A DNA stretch of 64,000 nucleotides, taken from assembly GCF_019803445.1 (NCBI RefSeq), contig NZ_CP081844.1, forward strand, positions 1,748,501 through 1,812,500, written 5' to 3'. A program made the translations under genes and the position numbers. Below the pieces are notes generated by a model. It saw only the letters and a program-made list of their open reading frames with translations. It was not told the origin of the DNA and did no database searches. Positions 38,724 to 47,561 of the stretch are shown piece by piece (the stretch's first letter is position 1; each line of letters begins with the position of its first letter). This stretch comes from Caenibius sp. WL (GTDB lineage Bacteria > Pseudomonadota > Alphaproteobacteria > Sphingomonadales > Sphingomonadaceae).

Positions 38724-39755
38724 GGAAGGAAGATGGGAAGGAGAACAACGAAAAGCAGTGCCCAGCCACGATACCATGAACGCGCTTTTCCCAGACGCGT
38801 CGATAAGCACCCGATTGGCCGGGCAGCGAAGCAGGGCTGCCTGTCCGGTGCCGTTCGCGACCGAAGCCAAGGCATGAAGGAATATCCGGGGCCGGCGATT
38901 ACCGGACAAACTTATGATTAAGTGGCGACGCCCTGCGCCCGTACCTCATGCATTGAGGGAGGACATGTGGGCAAATATTGCGGGAAAGGATGAGGGAGAG
39001 ACCGCCGAGGCCGAGCGAGACCGGACAGGTTCACGGTGGAGTGGTAATGCCGAGGAACGCCTTGCATCTGAACGGGTGGCTGCGAACATTGCGGCGTCAT
39101 CGGGAGCCGGGCAGGCAAGCAGTCGCGGGATGCGAGAAGGAACGCCGAGGCTGATGGCAGAGCGGCAATGCCAGGGGGAGTGTACCACCACCCGAACGTA
39201 GCAGCGTCACCGGAAGCCGGAGAGGAGGACGGCGGTATGGCGAGAGAGCGAAGGCATGGGACCACTATTGCGCAAACCCGCTGTCGCACGCCAATCCGCG
39301 CCCCATACGGCAAATGGGGTCAGCGCGGACGCTGGCCCCATTACCACCGGTTGCGCACCGGCGTCTGGTTCGAGGGAACCTATCAGCCCGGCGCTCGCGC
39401 CGGCACCGGTCCCGTCAGGCGGGCTGGATTGATCCGGGGATCTTTCCTTTTCCGCCTGGCGGTTCCGTAACCGGTTATCTCAACTGGTGCTTCACCTGGT
39501 TTTGAACGTGCCCGAAGGCTGCTCATCTCCATCCGCGCCGGTTGTGATGTCCCGGTTTGTCAACGACCGGCCAACTCGCTCTCTTCGGTTCGCCACTGCC
39601 TCAGCCCATAGGCGTCAGAAAGGCGTGTTTTCCAAAAGCGCGGGGCCATGCCGCCGCATCGTTACGGTTCCGAACTTTCCTTACCCTTCAATCCCTTGCG
39701 GGGTTTCCGGGAGGGGGTTCTTCCCGTCTCGACAAGTAGAAGGTGCACCCAAAGA
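38724..39755. other. convergent non-coding region, no convincing gene
   Basis: About 1 kb without a convincing gene. Several short open frames exist (for example at 38914-39201, 39168-39470 and 39557-39739), but their compositions lack the codon bias of neighbours and none shows a motif. A peptide around 39314-39400 (KWGQRGRWPHYHRL and GVWFEGTYQPG) looks more protein-like and could be a decayed gene. No tRNA, SRP RNA, tmRNA or RNase P core was seen. Confidence 0.5.
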
Positions 39756-39841
39756 GTGAGTCGTTCAAGCGAAAAACGCGCTTATTTATCCACTTTCCCG
39801 CAATATGCCAGTGGACAAGCGTGGATAACTCAACGACTCAC
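39756..39841. other. nested inverted repeats with DnaA-box-like cores
   Basis: An outer perfect 10-bp inverted repeat (gtgagtcgtt at 39756-39765, aacgactcac at 39832-39841) encloses an inner perfect 8-bp repeat (ttatccac at 39786-39793, gtggataa at 39821-39828). The inner arms match the bacterial DnaA-box consensus TTATCCACA at eight of nine positions. A third partial match, gtggacaag, is at 39811-39819, and an AT-rich stretch lies just before. It is 3' of both flanking genes. It may bind DnaA; whether it is an origin is unknown. Confidence 0.45.
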
Positions 39842-39860
39842 CGCAAAAGGCGCGATTGCC

Positions 39861-41084
39861 TTAGCGGTCGCGCTTGGCGAGCAGGCGCAAACGCAGGGCG
39901 TTGAGCTTGATGAAGCCTTCCGCGTCCTTCTGGTCGTATGCGCCCGCGTCGTCCTCGAACGTGACGTGGCGTTCGGAGTAGAGGCTGTTCGGGCTCTTCC
40001 GGCCGACCACGCTGGCCATCCCCTTGTAGAGCTTGAGCCGGACGGTGCCGGAGACCTTTTCCTGGCTGGTGTCGATCGCGGCCTGCAGCATTTCGCGCTC
40101 CGGCGCGAACCAGAAGCCGTTGTAGATCAGTTCGGCATACTTCGGCATCAGCTCATCCTTGAGATGCGCTGCGCCGCGATCGAGCGTGATCTGCTCGATC
40201 CCACGATGGGCCCGGGCGTAGATTTCGCCGCCCGGCGTTTCGTACATGCCGCGGCTCTTCATGCCGACGAAGCGGTTCTCGACCAGATCGAGCCGGCCGA
40301 TGCCATGCTTGCGGCCCAGTTCGTTGAGCGCGGTCAGCAGTGTGGCCGGGCTCATCGCCTCGCCGTTCAGCGCCACGCCGTCGCCCTTCTCGAAATCGAT
40401 GGTGATGTATTCCGGCTGGTCCGGCGCGTCTTCCGGATTGACCGTGCGCGAATAGACGTAGTCCGGGGTTTCTTCCCACGGGTCTTCCAGCACTTTGCCT
40501 TCGGAGGAGGTGTGCAGGAGATTGGCGTCTGTGGAGAAGGGGCTTTCGCCGCGCTTGTCCTTCGGCACCGGAATCTGGTGCTGTTCGGCCCAGGCGATCA
40601 GCGCGGTGCGGCTGGTGAGATCCCATTCGCGCCACGGCGCGATCACTTTGATATCCGGATCGAGCGCATAGCACGACAGTTCGAAGCGCACCTGATCGTT
40701 GCCCTTGCCGGTCGCGCCGTGAGCCACTGCGTCGGCCCCGGTTTCCCTGGCGATTTCGATCAGCCGCTTGGAAATCAGCGGGCGGGCGATCGAGGTGCCG
40801 AGCAGGTAATCGCCTTCATAGCGGGCGTTGGCGCGCATCATCGGGAAAACGAAATCGCGCACGAATTCCTCGCGCAGATCGTCGATATAGATATGCTCGG
40901 GCTTGATCCCCATCAGTTCGGCTTTCTTGCGCGCCGGTTCAAGCTCTTCACCCTGGCCGAGATCGGCGGTGAACGTGACCACCTCGCAGTTGTAGGTCAC
41001 CTGCAGCCATTTGAGGATCACGCTGGTGTCGAGGCCGCCGGAGTATGCAAGGACGACGCGCTTGATATCGGAATTCTTCGCCAT
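39861..41084 (-). CDS. argG: argininosuccinate synthase
   Basis: ArgG joins citrulline and aspartate with ATP in arginine biosynthesis. The 407-residue product starts [20 protein letters not shown], where AYSGGLDTS is the ATP-pyrophosphatase motif. It also has GCTG-free [14 protein letters not shown] for citrulline and aspartate binding and the C-terminal [17 protein letters not shown]. Length is normal. The gene stands alone on the minus strand and converges with the CHRD gene across a long non-coding region. Confidence 0.97.
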   Translation of the reverse strand: MAKNSDIKRVVLAYSGGLDTSVILKWLQVTYNCEVVTFTADLGQGEELEPARKKAELMGIKPEHIYIDDLREEFVRDFVFPMMRANARYEGDYLLGTSIARPLISKRLIEIARETGADAVAHGATGKGNDQVRFELSCYALDPDIKVIAPWREWDLTSRTALIAWAEQHQIPVPKDKRGESPFSTDANLLHTSSEGKVLEDPWEETPDYVYSRTVNPEDAPDQPEYITIDFEKGDGVALNGEAMSPATLLTALNELGRKHGIGRLDLVENRFVGMKSRGMYETPGGEIYARAHRGIEQITLDRGAAHLKDELMPKYAELIYNGFWFAPEREMLQAAIDTSQEKVSGTVRLKLYKGMASVVGRKSPNSLYSERHVTFEDDAGAYDQKDAEGFIKLNALRLRLLAKRDR

Positions 41085-41123
41085 TTGGGGCTGCGCTCCA
41101 CTAGAGAAATCGGGGCGCGCCTA

Positions 41124-42395
41124 TCAGGGGATTGGGTTTCCCGCAACCGGACTCGGCGCGAGCAGCGCCTTCTCCGCATCGGCGAGGTAATCGCGCGTGA
41201 TCGGCAGGGCGTGGCGATTGCGGATGTACTGCACCTGATAGTTGCACATGCCGCCGGTTTCGAACGCCGCGGTGGAGCCGGAAAGATAGAATGTCCACAT
41301 CCGGAAGAACCGCTCGTCATACATCTTTTCGATGGCCGCGCGGTTGGCGTGGCAATTGTCGTACCAGGTGCGCAGCGTCTTGGCGTAGTGCAGCCGCAGA
41401 GTTTCGATATCGGCCGGAATCAGGCGGAACTTCTCGCTCGACCCGATGATTTCGCTGAGCGCCGGGATATAGCCGCCGGGGAAGATGTAACGGTCGGTGA
41501 ACTTGTCCGTCCGGCTCGGCTGGCCCATCCGGCCGATCGTGTGCAGCAGCATCACGCCATCGTCGGCCAGCAGGTCGGACACCGCTTCGAAGAAGGTGTC
41601 GAACTGCGGGCGGCCGACATGTTCGAACATGCCGACCGAAACGATCCGGTCGAACCGCTCGCCCGATCTGGCCAGCTTGCGATAGTCGATCAGTTCGAAC
41701 CGCACGCGCCCGGCGACGCCGGCCTCCTCCGCCCGTTCGCGGGCGAGAGCGAGCTGTTCGGTGCTGAGAGTGATTCCCGTGACGCTGCAGTCGAGATGGC
41801 GGGCGAGGTAGATCGCCATGCCGCCCCAGCCGCAGCCGATGTCGAGCACTTTGTTGCCCGGTGTGATGGCGAGCTTGGCGGCGATATGCGCGAGCTTGGC
41901 CTCCTGCGCCTGGTTCAGTGTCATCCCGTTACGCGGCCAGTAGGCGCAGCTGTATTGCATATGATCGGGATCGAGCATCAGGCGGTATAGATCGTTGCCG
42001 ATATCGTAGTGATGCGAGATGTTGGAGCGGGCGCGGGCGAGGCGGTTGCTTTCGCGCAGCCGGGCGTTGATCGCGTTACGGCCGCGCTTGAGCAGCCCGG
42101 CGCGGCCCTTGCGCCGCCGTTCGAACGGATTGTTGGCCCCGATCAGCGTCACCAGCCCCATGACATCGCCGCGCTCGATGATGAGCCGCCCGTCCATATA
42201 GGCTTCGCCCGCGCCGAGCGACTGGTCGGTGACGACTTCGCGGGCAACCTGCTTGTCCGTCAGCCGGATGCGCACTTCGGGATAGCCGGGTTCGGGCGAG
42301 CCGACGCGGGTTTCGCGCCCATCGGCGTGCACGATTTCCAGCACGCCTTTTCTGATTCCCTTGCGCAGTGCGCTGTCCAGCAGCCGTTCGAACAT
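41124..42395 (-). CDS. cyclopropane-fatty-acyl-phospholipid synthase family methyltransferase
   Basis: The 423-residue product belongs to the Cfa family, which uses SAM to modify unsaturated acyl chains of membrane lipids. It has an N-terminal region (VREVVTDQSLGAGEAYMDG-like) and a SAM-binding fold with ISHHYDIGNDLYRLMLD, VLDIGCGWGGMAIYLA and IVSVGMFEHVG. All are characteristic of Cfa and its relatives, including mycolic acid cyclopropane synthases. I chose the ATG at 42395 because GGAGGG lies just upstream; the open frame runs 77 codons further back without a conserved sequence. Exact substrate cannot be set. Confidence 0.9.
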   Translation of the reverse strand: MFERLLDSALRKGIRKGVLEIVHADGRETRVGSPEPGYPEVRIRLTDKQVAREVVTDQSLGAGEAYMDGRLIIERGDVMGLVTLIGANNPFERRRKGRAGLLKRGRNAINARLRESNRLARARSNISHHYDIGNDLYRLMLDPDHMQYSCAYWPRNGMTLNQAQEAKLAHIAAKLAITPGNKVLDIGCGWGGMAIYLARHLDCSVTGITLSTEQLALARERAEEAGVAGRVRFELIDYRKLARSGERFDRIVSVGMFEHVGRPQFDTFFEAVSDLLADDGVMLLHTIGRMGQPSRTDKFTDRYIFPGGYIPALSEIIGSSEKFRLIPADIETLRLHYAKTLRTWYDNCHANRAAIEKMYDERFFRMWTFYLSGSTAAFETGGMCNYQVQYIRNRHALPITRDYLADAEKALLAPSPVAGNPIP

Positions 42396-42440
42396 GGACC
42401 CTCCGTCTGGCCAGAGCATCGCGCGGACAAGCGGCACCCG

Positions 42441-42527
42441 CTTTTCCGCGTCGGCAATGCGATAGCAGCCTGCATCGCGCGGAAGGGGAACCGTTCTCCG
42501 CATCAACGATGCGATAACAACAACCTG
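42441..42527. repeat. near-tandem duplication upstream of the Cfa-family gene
   Basis: cttttccgcgtcggcaatgc at 42441 (unit to 42472, ending gatagcagcctg) and cgttctccgcatcaacgatg at 42492 (unit to 42527, ending gataacaacaacctg) are diverged copies of one unit of about 32 bases. The gap before the methyltransferase gene otherwise contains no gene. Confidence 0.5.
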
Positions 42528-42669
42528 AAGCGAACGGTCCGGTTCCAGCCACCACACCGTTCGCTTCGGACGGCACGATGCAGGCTCGCATTCGCTTAGG
42601 CAAGGGTCTGATTCATAAAGGCCCATGAATGCGACGAAGCGATGGCCATGACGATATGCGGGGCGATGG

Positions 42670-43434
42670 TCAGCCTTGCAGACCTTCGCGTTCGAGATAG
42701 ATCACATCGCGCGACTGGGCGAGCAGATGCTGGCCCGAATCGACGAACAGCATCTCCCCGCTGGCCAGCGCGCCCGAAGCGAGAAACAGCGTCGCATCGG
42801 CGATTTCCTCGGGCCCGGTGCGGCGGCCGAGCAGATTGAGCAGATGCGAACGGTCCGCTTCCTCACGTGTCTGGTCATGGCTGGCGAGAATCGCCCCGGG
42901 GCACAGGCCGTAGACCGCATCATTGGGGCGGGGCAGGGCCATCGCCATCATCGGGATGGTGCTGGCGAGCGCATGCTTGCTCATCGTGTACGAGAAGAAA
43001 TCGGGATTGGGATTGTCGAGCTTCTGATCGAGAACCGCGATGGCGCGGCGCCCCTGCGCGGCCCGCGAATGTTCGAAGAAAGCCTGCGTCATCCGGGCCG
43101 GGCTGCCGGCATTGATCTGCATGGCCCCATCGAACGTGCGCGGATCGAGACCCAGCGCCGAATCGTTCTCGAACACCGAGGCGTTGTTCACCAGCACGCG
43201 GAAATCCGGGTGCTGCAACGCGATGGCCTCGACCATGGCGTTGCCGTCCTCCCAATCGCCCAGATCGGCCTGATGGACCTGCGCCGAAGGCAGCGATGCG
43301 GCGAGCGTTTCCGCTTCGGCACGCGACTGGCCGAAATGGATCACGACATGCCATCCGGCGGCGGCGAATGCGCGGCATATGGCGGAGCCGATCCGCTTGG
43401 CCCCGCCGGTGACGAGAACGACAGGCGCGGTCAT
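42670..43434 (-). CDS. SDR family oxidoreductase, pteridine-reductase-like
   Basis: The 254-residue product has the NADP(H)-binding TGGAKRIGSAICR near residues 9-21 and NNAS at 83-86. The catalytic residues are Asp136, Tyr149 and Lys153 (VLDQK and YTMSK). The usual catalytic Ser is replaced by Asp, and spacing from Asp to Tyr (13) and to Lys (17) equals that of Leishmania PTR1 (Asp181, Tyr194, Lys198). A role in reducing pterins or folates is therefore likely, in the manner of FolM. I chose the ATG at 43434, which gives the conserved MTAPVVLVTGG N-terminus. Confidence 0.82.
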   Translation of the reverse strand: MTAPVVLVTGGAKRIGSAICRAFAAAGWHVVIHFGQSRAEAETLAASLPSAQVHQADLGDWEDGNAMVEAIALQHPDFRVLVNNASVFENDSALGLDPRTFDGAMQINAGSPARMTQAFFEHSRAAQGRRAIAVLDQKLDNPNPDFFSYTMSKHALASTIPMMAMALPRPNDAVYGLCPGAILASHDQTREEADRSHLLNLLGRRTGPEEIADATLFLASGALASGEMLFVDSGQHLLAQSRDVIYLEREGLQG

Positions 43435-43788
43435 GCCGGATGAAGCCCGCATTCGCGTGGGGGGTGACAGGGGTGACACAGTTCAAAAGCCATCGGAAGA
43501 GGGCCGGGGCCGAAGCAGGCGATGGCCGGCACGGGGGCGCTGGCGCGGCGGAGGCGTGAGAGGAGAAACGGGCGGCTGGTCATGCCGCCAATGGAGCATA
43601 TTTGCCCGAAGTAGGAAAGCGCGGCCGGTGAGGGCCGCGCTTCCTGGTGCTGTTGCCAGCAGGTTGCTGCCTGCCTGCCATTCCCGGGATTGCTGGAGCG
43701 GGAGGCAGGATCAGGCAGCGATGAGCGAGGTCCGCTGTTCCTCGCTTAAGGTACCGGGGCTTAAGGCGCAGGGCCTAAAGCGCCGGGT
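43435..43788. other. intergenic region upstream of the SDR gene
   Basis: The 354-base gap carries no gene. It contains the family E repeat at 43460-43482 and a hairpin of 13 pairs with one bulged A (aggaaagcgcggcc at 43613-43626, ggccgcgcttcct at 43633-43645) without a T tract on either side. Confidence 0.5.
43460..43482. repeat. short dispersed repeat, family E (copy 2)
   Basis: On the minus strand this is ACTGTGTCACCCCTGTCACC plus CCC, identical for 23 bases to 37065-37087. It lies about 25 bases upstream of the SDR start codon, and on the minus strand also encodes CVTPVTP in one frame. Confidence 0.7.
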
Positions 43789-44232
43789 CTACCGGCACTT
43801 CAGATCGCCGCGGTCGATCGACCGGCCGAGCAGGCCGCCGCCGACTGCGCCGATGACAGCGCCCAGCGTCTTGTCGCCGCGGCCAGCGATTTCGTGGCCC
43901 GCGAGACCGCCCACGGCGGCACCGATCACAAGGCCGGTGGTGCCGTTGTCGCGGCGGCAGTGATAGCGCCCGTCCCTGCCGCGCCAGACGCGGTCATTGC
44001 GGCTGAGGCGGCGCGGGTTGCGATAGCGCCCGTCGCGATCATACCGGTCATAGCGGCCGTGGCGATCATACCGGTCGCGATCGTTGCGATAGCGTTCGCG
44101 GTATTCCTGCGACGTGTTCAGCGCCGAAAGGACGCTGGCTTCCGCTGCCGGAGCCGACGGCGTGAAAGCGAGAGCCGGGGCGGCGGGGATGGCGAGTGCG
44201 GCAAGCACACCTGCAAGAATAAACTTGCGCAT
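43789..44232 (-). CDS. secreted glycine-zipper protein
   Basis: The 147-residue product has a signal peptide (MRKFILAGVLAALAIPAAPA), a middle part rich in Arg, Asp and Tyr (YRERYRNDRDRYDRHGRYD), and a C-terminal glycine zipper (GLVIGAAVGGLAGHEIAGRG and GAVIGAVGGGLLGRSIDRG) as in the Rickettsia 17 kDa antigen and SmpA/OmlA-like envelope proteins. It probably inserts into the outer membrane or binds the envelope. AAAGGA lies nine bases before the ATG at 44232. The composition of its middle part is like the genes at 10369 and 11107. Confidence 0.8.
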   Translation of the reverse strand: MRKFILAGVLAALAIPAAPALAFTPSAPAAEASVLSALNTSQEYRERYRNDRDRYDRHGRYDRYDRDGRYRNPRRLSRNDRVWRGRDGRYHCRRDNGTTGLVIGAAVGGLAGHEIAGRGDKTLGAVIGAVGGGLLGRSIDRGDLKCR

Positions 44233-44366
44233 AATCTGGGTCCTTTCGCGTTTTGCGTTGGAAGGACTCGAATTTGGCGTTTCAATCCAGAACGTTCGCT
44301 GAACAGCTTGTTGGGATTCTCGTTCCACGATCAACCGCGCCTGTGGCGCGATGAAGCGATTTCGAC

Positions 44367-45626
44367 TCAGCCCAGCGCGGCTTCCTTTTCGGCATAGAGC
44401 CGATCCAGTTCGGCGCGGCTTTTCTTCTCCGCCGCGGTCTTGAGCTGGCCGCAGGCGGCATCGATATCGCGCCCGCGCGGCGTGCGGACCGGGGCGGAAA
44501 TGCCCGCTTCGAAAACGATGTCCGAAAAGCGCCGGATCCGTTCCGGCGTGGAGCATTCGTAAGGCGCGCCGGGCCAGGGATTGAACGGGATCAGATTGAC
44601 TTTGGCGGGCAGCTTGTAGTGGCGGATCAGCCGCACCAGTTCGCGCGCGTGCTCGTCGCTGTCGTTCTTGTCCTTCAGCATCACGTATTCGAACGTAATC
44701 CGGCGGGCGTTGGACGCGCCGGGATAGGCGGCGCAGGCGGCCAGCAGTTCCTCGATGCCGTACTTCTTATTGATCGGCACGATCTCGTCGCGGATATCCT
44801 TGGTCACCGCGTGGAGGCTGACGGCCAGATTGACGCCGATCTCTTCCCCGCAGCGTTCCATCATCGGCACCACGCCGCTGGTGGACAGAGTGATCCGGCG
44901 CTTGGACAGGGCCAGCCCATCGCCATCCATCACCAGCTTGAGCGCATCGCGCACATTGTCGAAATTGTAGAGCGGTTCGCCCATGCCCATCATCACGATG
45001 TTGGTCAGCAGGCGGCCGTCAGCCGTGTATTCGGATTCATCCCCATCGTCGGTGCCGAGGTCGCCGTTGAAATCCATCCGCCCCTTGGGCCATTCACCCA
45101 GCGCGTCGCGGGCGAGCATGACCTGGCCGACGATTTCGCCCGGCGTCAGATTACGGACCAGCCGCATCGTTCCCGTGTGGCAGAACCGGCAGTTGAGCGT
45201 GCAGCCGACCTGGCTGGAAACGCACAGCGTGCCGCGATCCGCATCGGGGATGAAGACCATTTCGAAATCGTGCTTGTCCGCCGTGCGCAGCAGCCATTTG
45301 CGCGTGCCGTCGGTCGAATGCTGGGCTTCGATCACTTCGGGGCGGCCGATCACGAAGCGTTCGGTCAGCCACGGGCGCATGGTCTTGGCGATATCGGTCA
45401 TCGCTTCGAATTCGGTGGCGCCGCGATGATAAAGCCAGTGATACACCTGCTTGGCGCGCAGTTTCGCCTGCTTGGCATCGAGCCCGGCGGCGGCGAACAG
45501 TTCGGCGATGCGCGCCTTGGGCAATCCGATCAGATCGACGCGGCCATCTTCGCGCGGAGTCACGTCGCGCGGGACGGGCACCGGGTCCGTATGGCCCGGG
45601 ATCGGCATGAGAGGAGTATGGGACAT
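44367..45626 (-). CDS. rlmN: 23S rRNA (adenine2503-C2)-methyltransferase RlmN
   Basis: RlmN is a radical-SAM enzyme that methylates A2503 of 23S rRNA and A37 of some tRNAs. The 419-residue product has the [4Fe-4S] motif C142-x3-C146-x2-C149 (CTLNCRFC) and the SAM-binding [14 protein letters not shown]. It also has [13 protein letters not shown] and the C-terminal catalytic cysteine in AACGQL. I chose the ATG at 45626 ([12 protein letters not shown]); a start four residues earlier is also open. An acidic insert near residues 180-195 ([13 protein letters not shown]) lengthens it compared with E. coli. Confidence 0.95.
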   Translation of the reverse strand: MSHTPLMPIPGHTDPVPVPRDVTPREDGRVDLIGLPKARIAELFAAAGLDAKQAKLRAKQVYHWLYHRGATEFEAMTDIAKTMRPWLTERFVIGRPEVIEAQHSTDGTRKWLLRTADKHDFEMVFIPDADRGTLCVSSQVGCTLNCRFCHTGTMRLVRNLTPGEIVGQVMLARDALGEWPKGRMDFNGDLGTDDGDESEYTADGRLLTNIVMMGMGEPLYNFDNVRDALKLVMDGDGLALSKRRITLSTSGVVPMMERCGEEIGVNLAVSLHAVTKDIRDEIVPINKKYGIEELLAACAAYPGASNARRITFEYVMLKDKNDSDEHARELVRLIRHYKLPAKVNLIPFNPWPGAPYECSTPERIRRFSDIVFEAGISAPVRTPRGRDIDAACGQLKTAAEKKSRAELDRLYAEKEAALG

Positions 45627-45957
45627 TGCGCGCCGCATATAAGGCGCGGAGCGGCGGAACGCAAAGACGGAGTGAAAAAGGCGCCGAATCGCCTCGGGCA
45701 GGGCTTCGGCGCGGCGCGGGCGCGGTTCGCCGCAACGGTTTTGCGGGCATTATAATGCTTCCCGCGCGCATACGCACAATTACCTAGAAGGTTCCCGCCT
45801 TTCATCCCGCCGATGACTCTGTTCGTCGCATTGCTGTTGCTCAAAAACATCAGTAAAAACCGTGTCTTGCAAAGTGGGAAACCGATTTTGTCATCATCCA
45901 TTCAGGAGGCGTCGGCCATCAGGGCCGCGTCTGAAGAGAGTTAATGAGGACATTATG
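45627..45957. promoter_or_regulatory. divergent promoter region of rlmN and the outer-membrane protein gene
   Basis: The 331-base gap between divergent genes has no gene. A palindromic gcattataatgc at 45747-45758 holds a perfect TATAAT on both strands. For rlmN (minus strand) a TTGTGC at 45774-45779 lies 19 bases upstream, a rather wide spacing. For the plus-strand gene no clear -35/-10 pair was found. Confidence 0.35.
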
Positions 45958-46620
45958 ATGAAGAAGTTTCTTGCAATCGCAGCCGCCGGATCGGCCATTG
46001 CTGTTGCAACCCCGGCGCTTGCGCAGGACAGCGGCGATGCCGTCTTCACCGGCCCGCGCGTGGAAGCCATTATCGGTTATGACAAGACCAAGGCCGGCAG
46101 CTCGATCGACGATATCTACGATCGCAACAACTCGATGGACGGCCTGCTTTACGGTGTCGGCATCGGCTATGACGTCGATCTCGGCGGCCTTGTCGTGGGT
46201 GCCGAAGCCGAACTGTCGGATTCGACCGCCAAGACCCGCTTCCGCCACGGTGAAATGGAAAACTTCGGCTATGGCCGCGTGAAGGCCGGCCGCGACATCT
46301 ACGTCGGCGCGCGCGTCGGCGGCAAGGTGGCCCCGAGCACGCTGCTGTATGTCAAGGGCGGTTACACCAACGCCAAGCTGAAAGCCGATGCCCGGTACGA
46401 CGATCTCGACTATGGCGACAACTTCAAGCTCGACGGCTGGCGCGTGGGCGCCGGTGTGGAGCAGGCAATCAGCCGCAACGCCTATGCCAAGGTCGAATAT
46501 CGCTATTCGAACTACGAAAAGGCGAAGTTCCAGTTCGGTCCGGATGGCCCGACCACGCACCGCTTCGATGTCGACACCGACCGCCACCAGGTCGTTGCCG
46601 CGGTCGGCATGCGCTTCTAA
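45958..46620 (+). CDS. outer-membrane beta-barrel protein (OmpA/Opa-type small barrel)
   Basis: The 220-residue product has a signal peptide (MKKFLAIAAAGSAIAVATPA, cleavage LAQ-DS). It then shows about eight alternating amphipathic strands (GPRVEAIIGYDKTK, GLLYGVGIGYDVDL, NAYAKVEYRYSNY) and ends in Phe (VVAAVGMRF), the sorting signal of outer-membrane barrels. This fits the small porin-like or OmpA N-terminal barrel family. I chose ATG 45958 because GAGGA lies seven bases upstream. A second ATG three bases before it is closer to the site. A clear terminator follows. Confidence 0.88.
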   Translation: MKKFLAIAAAGSAIAVATPALAQDSGDAVFTGPRVEAIIGYDKTKAGSSIDDIYDRNNSMDGLLYGVGIGYDVDLGGLVVGAEAELSDSTAKTRFRHGEMENFGYGRVKAGRDIYVGARVGGKVAPSTLLYVKGGYTNAKLKADARYDDLDYGDNFKLDGWRVGAGVEQAISRNAYAKVEYRYSNYEKAKFQFGPDGPTTHRFDVDTDRHQVVAAVGMRF

Positions 46621-46642
46621 GCGCGGCACAGGCCAATCAGGG

Positions 46643-46676
46643 ACGGGCCGGGGCGTTGCTCCGGCCCGTTTCGTTT
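46643..46676 (+). terminator. terminator of the outer-membrane protein gene
   Basis: acgggccgg (46643-46651) pairs perfectly with ccggcccgt (46661-46669), followed by tcgttt. It lies 22 bases after the stop codon. Confidence 0.75.
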
Positions 46677-46712
46677 GGGGTGGCGTTTATTCCTTCCGGA
46701 ACAGACAACTTT

Positions 46713-46782
46713 CGTCATTCCCGCGAAAGCGGGAATCCAGTTCCACCGTTGCAGATGGATTCCCGCTTTCGCGGGAACGACG
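46713..46782. repeat. dispersed palindromic repeat, family B (copy 3, long)
   Basis: The 70-base element starts cgtcattcccgcgaaagcgg and ends tttcgcgggaacgacg. The inner sequences gattcccgctttcgcgggaa and its partner make two nested palindromes. It is one of three repeat types packed together in the 326-base gap downstream of the barrel gene. Confidence 0.8.
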
Positions 46783-46800
46783 AAGGGAATATTTATCTGA

Positions 46801-46873
46801 AGGGGCCATTTCGCGGGATCAGATAGTCGCTCGTGGGGCAAGATGGATGCTGAACCAAGTTCAGCATGACGAG
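46801..46873. repeat. dispersed palindromic repeat, family A (half copy 4)
   Basis: It matches 38652-38723 along its whole length, ending ggatgctgaaccaagttcag and catgacg. Confidence 0.75.
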
Positions 46874-46898
46874 GGGTTTCTCGGGCTGATCTTGGCGC

Positions 46899-46928
46899 AC
46901 GGCCTTCGACAGGCTCAGACTGAACGGA
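46899..46928. repeat. dispersed repeat, family C (half copy 4)
   Basis: Only one arm, acggccttcgacaggctcag, is present, followed by actgaacgg. It shares the CCTTCGACAGGCTCAG core with the other family C copies. Confidence 0.65.
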
Positions 46929-46946
46929 GGTGAGGGGGCTTGCCGT

Positions 46947-47504
46947 CTACCTCAGCCCGGCGCAGCCCATCGTTGCCGCGTCCATCGCGGTGGCGGCGCC
47001 GGACAGGTCGTAGCGGTTGGAAAAGGCGTTGCCGCGCGTGTCGCGGGCGCTGATGACCATTCCGCCCGCCGCGCGCATCGCGGCGACGATCGCGGCATCC
47101 ATGCGCCGGTCGGCGGCCCAGGCGTCGCTGCCGCCGCCGGTCAACTCGAAGCGCTTGCCGCCGATTAGCAGACTGATTCTGGCTTGCGGGGCGACGGCGC
47201 GGGACAGGCGGAAGTGAAGCTGGTTGCGCACCTGCCGCCGGGGCCAGGTGCCGACGCTGGCGTAAGGCTGGTAATCGCGGCGCAGGCTACCCGGCACGGC
47301 CATGGCAATGGCGTAGCAGCGCGGCTGAGCCGGGTCGCGGAACGCGCCCCAGCTATCGAACATGCCCAGGCTGTCCTTCGCGGCCAGCGGCGCGGCCATG
47401 GCCAACAGCGCCCCGGCGCAGGCAGCACCGCACCACCGGACAGGGCGGGGCGGGGCAGAGCGGCGCGGGACAGGGCGGGATGGTGAGCGCATGGCCGCTC
47501 TCAT
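46947..47504 (-). CDS. secreted hypothetical protein (IalB-like?)
   Basis: The product of up to 185 residues has a basic N-terminus and a hydrophobic signal (GAACAGALLAMAAPLAAKDS). The mature part of about 140 residues includes LGMFDSWGAFRDP, RCYAIAM, YASVGTWPRRQVRNQLHF, LLIGGKRFELTGGGSDAWA and a final CAG. The two cysteines and layout recall the invasion-associated IalB-like periplasmic proteins, but I cannot confirm this. An alternative start four residues in (47492) is possible. It follows the SnoaL-like gene on the same strand after 57 bases. Confidence 0.68.
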   Translation of the reverse strand: MRAAMRSPSRPVPRRSAPPRPVRWCGAACAGALLAMAAPLAAKDSLGMFDSWGAFRDPAQPRCYAIAMAVPGSLRRDYQPYASVGTWPRRQVRNQLHFRLSRAVAPQARISLLIGGKRFELTGGGSDAWAADRRMDAAIVAAMRAAGGMVISARDTRGNAFSNRYDLSGAATAMDAATMGCAGLR

Positions 47505-47561
47505 GGCAGAATTGCATGGCCCGGAAAAGGCGCACGGCCTCCGGGGCAGAAGGGCGGCGGA

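Noticed and set aside
38914-39470. Small plus-strand frames in the convergent gap, as possible genes
   Set aside because: No domain, no clear ribosome-binding site and no composition bias. At most a decayed gene, so reported only as region content.
39756-39841. Calling the nested repeat the chromosomal origin
   Set aside because: DnaA-like boxes alone are not enough. The usual alphaproteobacterial origin neighbours (such as hemE) are absent, and no GC-skew data are available.
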